Origin: Selenomonadales bacterium
GTDB lineage: Bacteria > Bacillota > Negativicutes > Sporomusales > UBA7701
Length of the DNA: 39,151 bases
Direction: 5' to 3'
NCBI GenBank assembly: GCA_029976065.1
Contig: JARKNV010000014.1
Coordinates: 1 to 39,151 of the forward strand
In this document: positions 8,689-19,246 of the stretch, piece after piece
Layout of the letters: every line of letters begins with the position of its first letter
How positions within the stretch are numbered: the stretch's first letter is position 1
Position numbers and translations under genes: made by a program
Notes under the pieces: generated by a model
What the model was told of the DNA's origin: nothing
The model's database searches: none
The model's input: only the letters and a program-made list of their open reading frames with translations

Positions 8689-9501
8689 CTAGACCCAGAG
8701 AAGGCTGTCGTCGTCACTGAGCCGGGCGCGGATTTCTTCCCGCCAGCGGCCGGGGTGGCGGAGGTATGCTTCGAGGCCGGGGAGGGCGGCGGGGAAGTGC
8801 CGGCGGTACAGGCCTTTGAGGCGGCCGACGACGGCGGGATAGGGGTTGAGGCTGTCGAGGAGGATTTCTTCTATGCCGGCGGCGCGCAGGGCGCGCAGGA
8901 GGACGCCGAGGGTGTCGCCGCCGTCGGTGAGGCCGGGGAGAATGGGGGCGACGAAGACCCAGACGGCGATGCCGGCATCGACAAGCGTGCGGGCGGCGGC
9001 GAGGCGGGCCTGCGGCGGGGAGGCGCCCGGCTCGAGGACACGGGCGACGGCGGGGTCGAGGGTGGTGATGGTGAAGCCGACTTCGCACGCTGGCAGGCGG
9101 CGGAGGAGGGCGAGGTCGCGGGTGACGAGGGCGGACTTTGTGAGGATGTTGACGTCGAGCCGCCCGTAGTCGGCGAGGGCGTCGAGGCTGGCGGCGGTGA
9201 TCCGGTAGCGCTGTTCGGCGGGCTGGTAGGCGTCGGTGACGGAGCCGAGGAGGACTTTGCCCTGCGGGTTGGCCCGGCCGCCGAGCTGCCGGGCGAGGAC
9301 GGCGGGGAAATTGGTTTTGACGTCGAGGAAGGTGCCCCAGGGCTGCTTGTGGCCGGTGAAGCGGCACATGAAGGAGGCGTAGCAGTAAGCGCAGGCATGG
9401 GTGCAGCCGACGTAGGGGTTGAGACAGTAGTCGTAGCCGGGGATGCCGGTTTTGGTGAGGGCGGATTTGCAGAGTATTTCCCGCGGTACGGGCGCGGTCA
9501 T
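8689..9501 (-). CDS. Radical SAM protein, SplB-like (COG1533 type)
   Basis: 270 aa. The cluster motif is GCTHACAYCY, a CX3CX2C 4Fe-4S site for S-adenosylmethionine cleavage, preceded by YDYCLNPYVG as in SplB-like proteins of the Rv2578c type. Then come VKTNFPAVLARQL, LLGSVTDAYQPAE and VWVFVAPILPGLTD, which fit the partial TIM barrel. The substrate is unknown; family members next to oxidoreductases are mostly uncharacterised. AAAGGGGA is 7 bases before ATG at 9499-9501. It begins 31 bases after the stop of the upstream reductase on the same strand, so the two are probably cotranscribed. Confidence 0.85.
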   Translation of the reverse strand: MTAPVPREILCKSALTKTGIPGYDYCLNPYVGCTHACAYCYASFMCRFTGHKQPWGTFLDVKTNFPAVLARQLGGRANPQGKVLLGSVTDAYQPAEQRYRITAASLDALADYGRLDVNILTKSALVTRDLALLRRLPACEVGFTITTLDPAVARVLEPGASPPQARLAAARTLVDAGIAVWVFVAPILPGLTDGGDTLGVLLRALRAAGIEEILLDSLNPYPAVVGRLKGLYRRHFPAALPGLEAYLRHPGRWREEIRARLSDDDSLLWV

Positions 9502-9531
9502 GAGCTTATCCCCTTTGGCCGCCGGCCGGGG

Positions 9532-11481
9532 TCAGAGGTCGAGGGCGGCGTGATGGCCCTGGTAGATGGCGGCGGTGATGTTGGCGACGCGGACGCAGTC
9601 GCCGATCTGGGCGACATGGGGGGCGCAGTCGAGCAGGGCTTCGGCGTCTTTGCGGTTGGACCGCTGGCCGAGGGCGCAGATTACGGAGGCGCCGGGCACA
9701 AGCTTCTCTTCGCCGTCCCGGTCGGCGCAGACGACGCCCTCGGGGGTGACGCGCCGGCCGGTGCAGCCGGTGTGAACGGCGATGCCGAGGGCGGCGATTT
9801 CGTCGAGGAGGATGGGGCGGTGCCGGACGTTGGCGTCGGGGGCGAGGTCGTCCTTCATTTCGACGAGACTGACGGCCTTGCCTTCGCGGGCGAGGTGGAC
9901 GGCTATTTCGCAGCCGGCGAGGCCGCCGCCGAGGACGACGACGGCGGGGCCGACGGCGTCTTTATGCAGGTGGTAGTCGTTGACGATCACGACGTTTTCG
10001 CTCTCCAGGCCGGGAATGGGAGGGACGAGGGGCGTGGAGCCGACGGCGACGATGAGGGCGTCGGGATTTTCCTGTTCGGCGTATTCCCTGGTGACGGGGG
10101 TATTGAGGCGGATGTCGACGCCGGCGGCGGCGGCCTGCCTGGCGAGGGTGAGGGCCAGTTCGTACATTTCGCGCTTGAAGGGGATGGCTTCCTCGCTTGT
10201 GAGGATGCCGCCGAGGCGGCCGGTTTTTTCGCAGAGGATGACTTGGTGGCCGCGCCGGGCGGCGGTGACGGCGGCCTGCAGGCCCCCGGGCCCGCCGCCG
10301 GCGATGAGGACTTTGCGGGGCTGCGGGGCGGGGAGGATTTCGGTGCCGTCGAGTTCGCGGCCGATGACGGGGTTGACGGCGCAGCGCCGGGTGGCGGTGG
10401 CGGCGCGCTCGGCCATGCAGGTGAAGCAGCGCAGGCATTTGACGATGTCGCCGTCGCGGCCGGCCATGACCTTGCGGGGGAGGTACGGGTCGGCGAGGAG
10501 GGCGCGGGCCATTTCGACGACGTCGGCCTGGCCGGAGGCGAGGAGGTCTTCCATCATGGCGGGGTCGTTGAGGCCGCCGAGGGTGGCGACGGGGATGCTG
10601 ACGTGTTTTTTGATTTCGGCGGCCAGGTAGACGTTGCAGCCGTGGGGCACGAACATGGAGGGGTGGGTGCGGCTGAAGCCGCGCTGGTAGGTGCCGGCGG
10701 AGACGTGGAGGAGGTCGATGCCGGGTTCGAGGAGTTTGGCGATGGCGACGCCTTCGTCGAGGTCGTAGCCTGCGGGGAAGAGCTCGGAGCCGCTCATGCG
10801 GAATTCGACGGGGAAGCCGGGGCCGACGGCCTTGCGGACGGCGGCGAGCACCTCGCGGGCGAAACGGGCCCGGTTTTCGAGGGAGCCGCCGTATTTGTCG
10901 GTGCGGCGGTTGAAGTAGGGGGAGAGGAATTGGTTGATGAGCCAGCCGTGGCCGCCGTGGACCATGACCATTTCGTAGCCGGCCCGCTTGGCGAGGGCGG
11001 CGCAGTTGCCGTAGGCGGCGACGATGGCGGCGATGAGGTCTGCGGTGAGCGCCCTGACTTCGAGGCCGTCGGGGCGGACGCCGTCACTCGGGCCCCACTG
11101 GGCGAGGCCGCGTTTTTTGTCTTTGTCGGTGAGGTAGGTGCCGGCGTACTGGCCGGAGTGGGAGAGTTCGACGCTGGCGAGGGCGCCGTGGCGGCGGATG
11201 GCGTCGGCGGTATAGGTGAAGCTGGCGAGCGAGCCGGGGGTGGCGAGGTCGAGGTGGAAGGCGTGGGAGCCGTCGGTTTCGGGGTGGACCATGACTTCGC
11301 TGACGGTGACGGCGGCGGCGCCGCCCTTGGCCCGCAGTTCGTAGAAGGCGGTGGCGGCGCGGCCGATGGTGCATTCGGGCGTTATGTCGGTGCCGCTCAT
11401 AGGGGCGGAGAACATGCGGTTGCGGAAGTGGACGCCGCCGATGGTGATGGGCTTGCACAGGTGCGGGTATTTTCTTTGCAT
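9532..11481 (-). CDS. Old-yellow-enzyme/2,4-dienoyl-CoA reductase family NADH:flavin oxidoreductase
   Basis: 649 aa, the usual FadH/enoate reductase length. Residues 1-350 are the FMN TIM barrel (NRMFSAPMSGTDITPE; VHGGHGWLINQFLSPYFNRR; EFRMSGSE). Then a 4Fe-4S site, CLRCFTCMAERAATATRRC, and NPVIGRE. From about 385 an FAD domain (KVLIAGGGPGGLQAAV) and an NAD(H) domain (VVVLGGGLAGCEIAVHLA) complete the electron chain NADH to FAD to Fe-S to FMN. It probably reduces an activated C=C bond; relatives include FadH, BaiCD/BaiH and clostridial enoate reductase, and the substrate is not deducible. A GGGGGCG motif precedes ATG 11479-11481. It is probably the first gene of an operon with the radical SAM gene. 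Confidence 0.9.
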   Translation of the reverse strand: MQRKYPHLCKPITIGGVHFRNRMFSAPMSGTDITPECTIGRAATAFYELRAKGGAAAVTVSEVMVHPETDGSHAFHLDLATPGSLASFTYTADAIRRHGALASVELSHSGQYAGTYLTDKDKKRGLAQWGPSDGVRPDGLEVRALTADLIAAIVAAYGNCAALAKRAGYEMVMVHGGHGWLINQFLSPYFNRRTDKYGGSLENRARFAREVLAAVRKAVGPGFPVEFRMSGSELFPAGYDLDEGVAIAKLLEPGIDLLHVSAGTYQRGFSRTHPSMFVPHGCNVYLAAEIKKHVSIPVATLGGLNDPAMMEDLLASGQADVVEMARALLADPYLPRKVMAGRDGDIVKCLRCFTCMAERAATATRRCAVNPVIGRELDGTEILPAPQPRKVLIAGGGPGGLQAAVTAARRGHQVILCEKTGRLGGILTSEEAIPFKREMYELALTLARQAAAAGVDIRLNTPVTREYAEQENPDALIVAVGSTPLVPPIPGLESENVVIVNDYHLHKDAVGPAVVVLGGGLAGCEIAVHLAREGKAVSLVEMKDDLAPDANVRHRPILLDEIAALGIAVHTGCTGRRVTPEGVVCADRDGEEKLVPGASVICALGQRSNRKDAEALLDCAPHVAQIGDCVRVANITAAIYQGHHAALDL

Positions 11482-11564
11482 TAGTATCGCCCCCGGTTCG
11501 AGTGGGTATTTGTATAAGCTTTCAGCATTTCTGCCGGCATTCCTGCCATTTTTTACCTGAGCGG

Positions 11565-13082
11565 CTAGCGGATGCGCTCGGCGATGATGCGGACGGCGTG
11601 CTCGAGTTCGACGTCTTCGCCGCGGGCCGCCCGCAGGGCGTTGTGCCTGGTCATGGGGACGCGGATGGAGGGGGCGACCCCGCCGATGCCGTCGCGGCTG
11701 TCGAGCTGGATCTGCCTGCTCTTATCGAGGGACTGGCCGTAGGGCCAGTGGATTTCTATGCCGCCGGGCATTTTCGCCTCGCCGCCGGCCATGCCGAAGG
11801 AGCCGCTGGTGCCGTAGAAGCCGAGGGTTTCGCCGTTGGGGAGGTTTTTGACGCCGAGGGCGAGCCCTTCGCCCGAGCTTTTGCAGCTGCCGTTGATGAG
11901 GGCGACGACGGGGCCGCGGAAGAAGGGCGGGGCGGGCTTGATATAGAGGCCGGGGTCGGGGGAGGAGTCCCCGGGGTCGGCGGGCACGGGCTGCCAGGCG
12001 CCGGTGGCGGCGTTGAGGCCGTACAGGTATTCGTAGAGCCGCGGCGCGGGGTAGAAGGAGGCGAGCATGTCGGCGGCCATGGCGTCGAGGCCGCCGATGT
12101 TGTTCCTGATGTCAAGGATGAGCCCTTTGACGCCGGCGGCGTTGAATTCGGCCAGGGCGGCCCGGAAGAGGCCGAGGGTGGAGGGGGCCTGGCCGGCGTC
12201 GGCGAGGTCGAGGTCGAGTTCGCCCCAGATTTTTATGTAGCCGATGTTGCCGGCGAGGATTTTCTTTTCGACCATGCTGGCGGGCGGCGGCGATGGATTC
12301 GGCGCGCCGACAATGAGGTCGCGGAGGCCGTCGGAGAGGACGGCGGCGGGGTAGGTCTTGGCGAGCGACTGGCCTTTGTCGTCGTAGGCGACGACGGCGG
12401 CGACGGCCGGTTGGCCGTCACGGAGGAAGGCGACGGTCGCCCGGGCGCCGAGCGGGGCGCGGGTGAGCCAGCGGGCGCGCTGGTTGGCGAGGTCTTCGGC
12501 GGTGGCCGGGATACTGCCGAAGATGACGGGGACTTCGCGGAGGGCGTCTTGGACCGGCCGGCCGTTCCAGGCGGTGATTTCCGCTCCGGCCTTAAGCCCC
12601 TGGGCGTAGGCGGCGCTTTGCCCGTCGACCCAGGCGGCGATGATTGTGCCGTCGGCGAGCTGCGCGGCGGCGAAGCCGAAGCCGCCGCCGATGTATTTGT
12701 CGTCGATGGCGCGGATGGCGTCGACGCGGACGTGGCCGTCGGGAATGGAGTGGGCGTATTGCCTGAGGGCGAGGTAGTAGGCCGGGAAGTCGCCGGCGGC
12801 TTCGGCCCGGTCGATGAGTGGTTTGTACTTGTTGTAGAGGGCGGGCCAGTCGATCTTTTTCCAGGCGGTGAAGGCGTATTCGGCGGAGAATTTGGCGTGG
12901 AGCTTGTCGAAGGCTTCGCTCCAGGGCAGGTCGCCGAAGTCTTCGGGCGCCGGGGCCTGGTAGGCCGGCGGGACGGGAGCGTCCGCGGCGAGCGCGCCGG
13001 CGGGGCTGGCCAGTATGGCGATTACCGCGAGGAGGAGTAGGATGCGCAGGGAGTTTGCTTGGCGGTGCGGTTTTTTGTCCAT
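11565..13082 (-). CDS. Exported S41-family (C-terminal processing type) peptidase
   Basis: 505 aa. An N-terminal Arg/Lys stretch and hydrophobic segment (ILLLLAVIAILASPAGALA) form a signal peptide. Residues about 110-250 contain a PDZ-like region (YAQGLKAGAEITAWNGRPV). The S41 core follows: GNIGYIKIWGELD, LILDIRNNIGG, ALINGSCKSSGEGLALG with the probable Ser nucleophile in KSSGE, and LGFYGTSGSFG. It should cleave or process extracytoplasmic proteins. AGGAGG lies 9 bases before ATG 13080-13082. It is divergent from the M20 amidohydrolase; no partner is obvious. Confidence 0.85.
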   Translation of the reverse strand: MDKKPHRQANSLRILLLLAVIAILASPAGALAADAPVPPAYQAPAPEDFGDLPWSEAFDKLHAKFSAEYAFTAWKKIDWPALYNKYKPLIDRAEAAGDFPAYYLALRQYAHSIPDGHVRVDAIRAIDDKYIGGGFGFAAAQLADGTIIAAWVDGQSAAYAQGLKAGAEITAWNGRPVQDALREVPVIFGSIPATAEDLANQRARWLTRAPLGARATVAFLRDGQPAVAAVVAYDDKGQSLAKTYPAAVLSDGLRDLIVGAPNPSPPPASMVEKKILAGNIGYIKIWGELDLDLADAGQAPSTLGLFRAALAEFNAAGVKGLILDIRNNIGGLDAMAADMLASFYPAPRLYEYLYGLNAATGAWQPVPADPGDSSPDPGLYIKPAPPFFRGPVVALINGSCKSSGEGLALGVKNLPNGETLGFYGTSGSFGMAGGEAKMPGGIEIHWPYGQSLDKSRQIQLDSRDGIGGVAPSIRVPMTRHNALRAARGEDVELEHAVRIIAERIR

Positions 13083-13291
13083 TTATCGTTGCCTCCTGGT
13101 GCGCCGGACAGATTGTTTTGTGCGGCTGCATATATTTGGTTATTTGTACTAATTCGCGGTTTTTCGCCGCGCTCCTCGTTGGCTGCGTGCTTCGCCGGGC
13201 GAAAAGGCGGGTGGTGTTTTGTGCGCAAAGAGTGTTATTATGGTAGTGTGATGTTTGTGCGACAAATTTTTCGGAGAGGTGCGCGGTAATT

Positions 13292-14455
13292 ATGACGGTA
13301 AGAGTTGCGGCGGAACAACTGAAGGAGGAGATTATCTCCTGGAGAAGGCAAATCCACGCCAACCCGGAGGTGGGCTGGCACGAGGTGGCGACAGGGAATT
13401 TGGTGGCCGCCGAGCTGGCGAAGATGGGCGTTGAGGTGACGAGGGTCGCCAAGACGGGCGTGCTCGGCGTGATTAAGGGAACGGCGCCCGGCAAGACGGT
13501 GGCGCTCCGGGCGGATATGGACGCCCTGCCGATTGCCGAGGCCAACGACGTTCCGTATAAATCGAAGAACCCGGGAGTCATGCACGCCTGCGGCCACGAC
13601 GGCCCTACGGCGATGCTGCTGGGAGCGGCCAAGATCCTGAGCGGGATGCGGGATAAGTTCAAGGGTACGGTGAAGCTTTTCTTCCAGCCGTCGGAGGAGA
13701 TCGGCGGGGGTGCCCTGGGGTTCATCGAGGCCGGGGCGACCGACGGGGTGGGCGCGATCCTGGCGATCCACCTGTGGCCGAGCCTGCCGAGCGGCAAGGT
13801 TTCGCTGGTGGCCGGCCCGCGGATGGCGTCGGCGGACAAGCTGCTGATCAAGGTGAGGGGGAAGGCGGGCCACGGCTCGATGCCGCATCTCGGCGTCGAC
13901 GCCATCCTGGCGGCGGCGGCGATCACGATGAATCTGCAGTCGATCGTGAGCAGGGAAGTGGCGCCGCTGGAGCCGGCGGTGGTGACGATCGGCCGCTTCA
14001 CCGGCGGGACGACGTGGAATATCACGTGCGACGAGGTGGAGCTGGAGGGCACGACGCGGTGCTTCAGCCGCGAGATCAGAAACAATTTCCCGGCGACGAT
14101 CGCAAGGATCATCAAGAGCACGGCGTCTTCGTACCGGGCCGAGGCCGAGCTGGAGTACATCCCCATTTCGCCGCCGACGATCAACGACCCGCTGGTGGCG
14201 AAGGTGGCGGCCGAGGCGCTGACGGAGCTGTACGGCGAGGATATGCTCGGCGAGCTGGAGAAGGTGATGGGCGGGGAGGATTTCGCCTATTACCAGGAGC
14301 GCATACCGGGGGCGATGGTGTTCATGGGGGCGGGCAACACGGCGAAGGAGACCGATTTCCCGCTCCATAACGAGCGGTTCAATCTCGATGAGGACGTCCT
14401 GCCGGCCGGCGCGGCGCTGCACGCCCAGTTCGCGCTGAATTTCCTGAACCGCTAG
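13292..14455 (+). CDS. M20 family amidohydrolase (N-acyl-amino-acid/hippurate hydrolase-like)
   Basis: 387 aa, typical of the M20D amidohydrolases. Metal and catalytic residues are visible: RADMDALPI (Asp), HACGHDGPTAML (Cys100/His102), QPSEEIGGG (Glu135/136), the dimerisation-domain GKAGHGSMPH, and GGEDFAYYQE near the end. The family releases amino acids from N-acylated substrates or processes indole-acetyl or aminobenzoyl conjugates; the exact substrate is unknown. It is cytoplasmic, with no signal peptide. AGAGGTG is 10 bases before ATG 13292. It is a single gene followed by a terminator. Confidence 0.9.
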   Translation: MTVRVAAEQLKEEIISWRRQIHANPEVGWHEVATGNLVAAELAKMGVEVTRVAKTGVLGVIKGTAPGKTVALRADMDALPIAEANDVPYKSKNPGVMHACGHDGPTAMLLGAAKILSGMRDKFKGTVKLFFQPSEEIGGGALGFIEAGATDGVGAILAIHLWPSLPSGKVSLVAGPRMASADKLLIKVRGKAGHGSMPHLGVDAILAAAAITMNLQSIVSREVAPLEPAVVTIGRFTGGTTWNITCDEVELEGTTRCFSREIRNNFPATIARIIKSTASSYRAEAELEYIPISPPTINDPLVAKVAAEALTELYGEDMLGELEKVMGGEDFAYYQERIPGAMVFMGAGNTAKETDFPLHNERFNLDEDVLPAGAALHAQFALNFLNR

Positions 14456-14477
14456 TTTTACCGAACGCAAAAGAATG

Positions 14478-14503
14478 AAGCCCGCGCTTCCGCGCGGGCT
14501 TTG
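14478..14503 (+). terminator. Terminator of the M20 amidohydrolase gene
   Basis: AAGCCCGCGC, loop TTCC, GCGCGGGCTTT, 22 bases after the stop. Confidence 0.8.
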
Positions 14504-14539
14504 CCGTTTGTGCCCTTTGGGCGATTGGGAGGCGGGGGC

Positions 14540-14564
14540 AAGAAAGCCGGCGGGAGCGCCGGCT
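14540..14564 (-). terminator. Terminator overlapping the stop of the exported protein gene
   Basis: Read on the minus strand, AGCCGGCGC and GCCGGCT form a GC-rich stem followed by TTCTT. It begins at the TAG stop of the 14563-15297 gene. Confidence 0.6.
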
Positions 14565-15297
14565 AAATCTTCGCCAGGCACTCCGCCGCGCGGTTGATTA
14601 TGCGCTCGATCATGTCAATCGGGTCTTTACCGTTGGCTTCCCTGACGTCGAGGAGCATCCAGACGGATTCGTCCGTCTTGTTGTCGATCAGCATGTATTT
14701 CATGCCGGCGTTTCCGTAGGTGTCGTAGTGGGCGGGCGTTACGACGGTCCGCTCCACGGGTTTCTTGATTTTCCTCTTTTCCGTTCGCCAGTTGCCACGC
14801 GAGTCCTGGATGTAGACGTCGGTTTCCACTTCCACCTGCTCGGTGTATGTGGATATCCTTTCCGGCACGAAGCGTTTATCGTAGCCGAAGGAGCTCACTT
14901 TGACGTGTAAAACGGCGTCGGTCAGCAGCGGGGTGAATCTGGCTATTTCGGCTTTGTAGCGCGCCGGGTCCTCGAGCTCCAGCCGGCGCAGGTCTTCCCC
15001 GGTCGCCTTGGTTATCATGTCTTTGAGCTTGTTGAGCGAGATGAAGTTTAAGCTGCTGTTGACCCATCTGGCCCGGTCCTCGATAAATACGTTCGTATAA
15101 ACGTTTTCCAGCCTGCGAATATGGAATTCGTCCATTTCCGCCTTGGGATCGGCCGATGTCATTATCAGGACGGTTTTTATGCCGCGAAAGTTGAAGCCGG
15201 GTTTTTTCCACTCGTCCTTCCGCTCTTCGGCCTGGCAGACGGATATTGACAGAATCATAACCAGGGCGATAAACAGCGTTGCGTATTTTGGTCTCAA
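14563..15297 (-). CDS. Exported protein of unknown function
   Basis: 244 aa with a signal peptide (KYATLFIALVMILSISVCQA). The mature part begins EERKDEWKKPG and holds a mixed alpha/beta domain with VLIMTSADPKAEMDEFHIRR and, near the end, WMLLDVREANGKDP. It may be related to small exported DUF4136-like proteins, but I do not recognise it firmly. The start is TTG 15295-15297: AAGGGGGA lies 7 bases upstream and there is no better ATG. It lies 85 bases downstream of glnS on the same strand. If the Cys at the cleavage region is used it could be a lipoprotein, but the lipobox is poor. Confidence 0.75.
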   Translation of the reverse strand: MRPKYATLFIALVMILSISVCQAEERKDEWKKPGFNFRGIKTVLIMTSADPKAEMDEFHIRRLENVYTNVFIEDRARWVNSSLNFISLNKLKDMITKATGEDLRRLELEDPARYKAEIARFTPLLTDAVLHVKVSSFGYDKRFVPERISTYTEQVEVETDVYIQDSRGNWRTEKRKIKKPVERTVVTPAHYDTYGNAGMKYMLIDNKTDESVWMLLDVREANGKDPIDMIERIINRAAECLAKI

Positions 15298-15382
15298 GCG
15301 ATCGTCCCCCTTATCTTTTCCGGAGCGGAGCCCGCAACAGGCTTGTGACCTGTCCGCGTTTTCAGCGCGGTTGGTGCGGCGC

Positions 15383-17056
<1,674 letters not shown>

Positions 17057-17180
17057 GGCTCTGTGCTCCCTCAAAATGTTATTTATCCGCCGATCATGTC
17101 TATAATAGTTTATTTTACCACAACGGCGGGAATAAGCAAACCGCGGCCGGCGGCGAAATATTCCGGGGCCAAAATGGCGG

Positions 17181-17207
17181 GAGCCTTGCGGCCTGGCCGC
17201 AAGGCTC
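17181..17207 (-). terminator. Terminator of the small membrane protein gene
   Basis: A perfect 12-bp stem, GAGCCTTGCGGC with its complement around CTG, starts at the TGA stop of the 63-aa gene. The T tail on the minus strand is short and delayed. Confidence 0.6.
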
Positions 17208-17397
17208 AGTATTCTATCGGTTTTTCAGGCACCTTGCCCATCCGCTCCAGGCTGTCGGCGATGCGCTGCAGCGAGCGGGAGATTTTCGTGAACTGCCACA
17301 GGACGTAGACGACGATCGCCGCATGCAGCAGGGCGAAGATTATCCCGAAGCCGCTCATGAAGCCGAACATGCCGGGGCCGTAGCCGTAACCCATCAT
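17206..17397 (-). CDS. Small single-span membrane protein
   Basis: 63 aa. A Gly/Met/Phe-rich start ([18 protein letters not shown]) leads into one hydrophobic span ([16 protein letters not shown]), then a basic amphipathic helix ([20 protein letters not shown]). GGAGGTGG lies 6 bases before the ATG. Small membrane proteins of this plan are common in this group and mostly unnamed. It lies between the GGDEF gene and glnS on the same strand; with its own terminator it is probably transcribed with or just after the GGDEF gene. Confidence 0.75.
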   Translation of the reverse strand: MMGYGYGPGMFGFMSGFGIIFALLHAAIVVYVLWQFTKISRSLQRIADSLERMGKVPEKPIEY

Positions 17398-17468
17398 TTA
17401 GTTCCACCTCCGCGACGTGTTGCCTTAGTATACGCCGGGGGCGGGGGGAGTATGTATGGGGGAGTGCA

Positions 17469-19031
17469 TCACGGGTCCTTTTTCTCGTAGACGAAGACGC
17501 GGTTGCCGCCGGCTTCTTTGGCTTCGTACATCATGGCGTCGGCTGTGCGGACGAGGTCTTCGAGGCTGTTCTCTTCGCCGTCTTCGATGCTGATTACGCC
17601 GAAGCTGGCGGTTATGGAGACAAGGGTGGCGCCGTCGGCGACGGTCATCGCCTCGACTTCCCGCCGGAGCCGCTCGGCGAGTGCCGTGGCTCCGGCCTTG
17701 TCGACGCCGGGGAGGATTATCACGAATTCGTCCCCGCCGTAACGCCCGAAGATGTCTTCGGCGCGCAGGTTGCTGCGGCAGGTGCGGGCGAAATCGGCGA
17801 GCACCCGGTCGCCGGAGACGTGCCCGTGGGTGTCGTTGACGATTTTGAAGTCGTCGAGGTCGGCGAGTATGAGGGCTATGGGTTGCTTGTCCCGACCGGC
17901 CTGGGCCACGAGCTCCCGGCCGACTTTTTTCCACCGGGTGCGGTTCCAGGCTTTGGTGAGCGGGTCGATGGCCGCTTGGAGGCGCAGCCCTTCCATTATC
18001 GAGGAGAAATGGGTAATGTCGCGGAGGACGACCATGAGGCCGGCGTCGTCGCCGTGGCCGTCGAGAAGCGCGATGCGCTGCAGCTGGTAATTGACCCTGT
18101 CGCCGTCGACTTCAAGGTGGATGATTTGCTCGTCGGCGGAGCCGTCCAGGACGGGCAGCATGGCCGCGTAATCCTGGAAGAGGTCGCGGCCGCGCCTGCC
18201 TTTGGCGTCGTCGGCGAGGAAGGGGAAGGTCCGGGCGGCGGCGAGGTTGAAGTCGGCCAGGCGCCCATCGCGGTCGAAGACGAGCAGGCTGTCGGACAGC
18301 CGCTGGAAGACTTCCTGGCGGGCAAGGGGGACGGCTTCGAGCATGCCGAGGCCGAAGGTGGCCCAGGCATAGAGAAGCCCGGGCACGAGGAAGGCGACCG
18401 GATGCGGGTCGAGCCCCCAGGGGACGGCGTCCATGAGGTAGGCGATAAAGACGCCCCAGGGAAATAGGGAGCCGAGGAAGAGGACGAAGGCCTGGTTGCT
18501 TTTTGCGGGCGGAGCGTTCCGCCAGGCGCGAGCGAAGAGGATGTTGCCGTAGAGGACGGCGAGGTTGATGTAGGCGGAATGAAACCAATACCACGGCCCG
18601 GGTTTGAAGATGACGACCGGGAAGGGGGCGGCGGGGTTGAGAAGGAGAGGGCCGTAGTGAAGGTGGTGAATTTCCGGGGAGGTGTTGCTGAGCAGGAAGG
18701 TGATGGTGGAGAGCATGAGGAGGACGGCCTTGAGTTGGGGCCAATAGCGGTTTGCGGTTTTGGTGTGGTGGACGGCGAGGATGATCCAGGCGGCCGGCAG
18801 GAAGGCGATGCCTACGGCTTCGACGTGCAGCCAGAACCTGATCGCCGCGAGGGTGTCGCTGGCGAGTTCGCACATGTAGCCGAAGGTGTAAACTGTGACC
18901 AGCAGGGCGAAAAGGAAGAAGGTCCGGCCGAGGGGGCTCCGTCTGCGCCGCCAGGCGGTAAGGGCAAGGGTGCCGGTAACAAGAGCGCTGAGACCTATGA
19001 GGACAACGAGTGCCCACCTTGCCGAATACAT
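17469..19031 (-). CDS. Membrane diguanylate cyclase (7TM-PAS-GGDEF)
   Basis: About 520 aa. Residues 1-225 contain seven hydrophobic segments of the histidine-kinase N-terminal 7TM type. A PAS-like domain follows (LSDSLLVFDRDGRLADFN), then a GGDEF domain (DPLTKAWNRTRW, ILADLDDFKIVNDTHGH, YGGDEF). The active-site signature is intact and RAED sits five residues ahead of it, matching the RxxD inhibitory site, so it should make c-di-GMP with product inhibition. The start at 19029-19031 (MYSARW) has AAAGGGTG 6 bases upstream; an ATG at 19055 would add eight residues without a ribosome binding site. No EAL or HD domain is attached. Confidence 0.9.
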   Translation of the reverse strand: MYSARWALVVLIGLSALVTGTLALTAWRRRRSPLGRTFFLFALLVTVYTFGYMCELASDTLAAIRFWLHVEAVGIAFLPAAWIILAVHHTKTANRYWPQLKAVLLMLSTITFLLSNTSPEIHHLHYGPLLLNPAAPFPVVIFKPGPWYWFHSAYINLAVLYGNILFARAWRNAPPAKSNQAFVLFLGSLFPWGVFIAYLMDAVPWGLDPHPVAFLVPGLLYAWATFGLGMLEAVPLARQEVFQRLSDSLLVFDRDGRLADFNLAAARTFPFLADDAKGRRGRDLFQDYAAMLPVLDGSADEQIIHLEVDGDRVNYQLQRIALLDGHGDDAGLMVVLRDITHFSSIMEGLRLQAAIDPLTKAWNRTRWKKVGRELVAQAGRDKQPIALILADLDDFKIVNDTHGHVSGDRVLADFARTCRSNLRAEDIFGRYGGDEFVIILPGVDKAGATALAERLRREVEAMTVADGATLVSITASFGVISIEDGEENSLEDLVRTADAMMYEAKEAGGNRVFVYEKKDP

Positions 19032-19246
19032 TGCAATCACCCTTTTGTCTTCCATGATAGTAATTGTAGGCTACAACCAGATTTTATCACCCCTTTTCTT
19101 TTGCTGACAAGCATTTGGGGTAAAAAGGATCGGCAGCCGCGAATAAGTTTCGGCGGGAAGGCCTGAGGGACCTATTGGTTGGCAGGGATGCGCGGGGCGA
19201 TGTAGAAGTGGATAATTATTACAATGACCGGAAGGGCGGGATTGCT

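Noticed and set aside
8677..11484. 935-codon plus-strand frame across the radical SAM and reductase genes
   Set aside because: Composition is Gly/Asp/Val/Glu-rich without any domain, typical of the antisense of GC-rich genes; both minus-strand genes have full motifs and ribosome binding sites.
11502..13040. Plus-strand frame opposite the S41 peptidase
   Set aside because: Antisense GC-rich frame with no recognisable motif or start signal.
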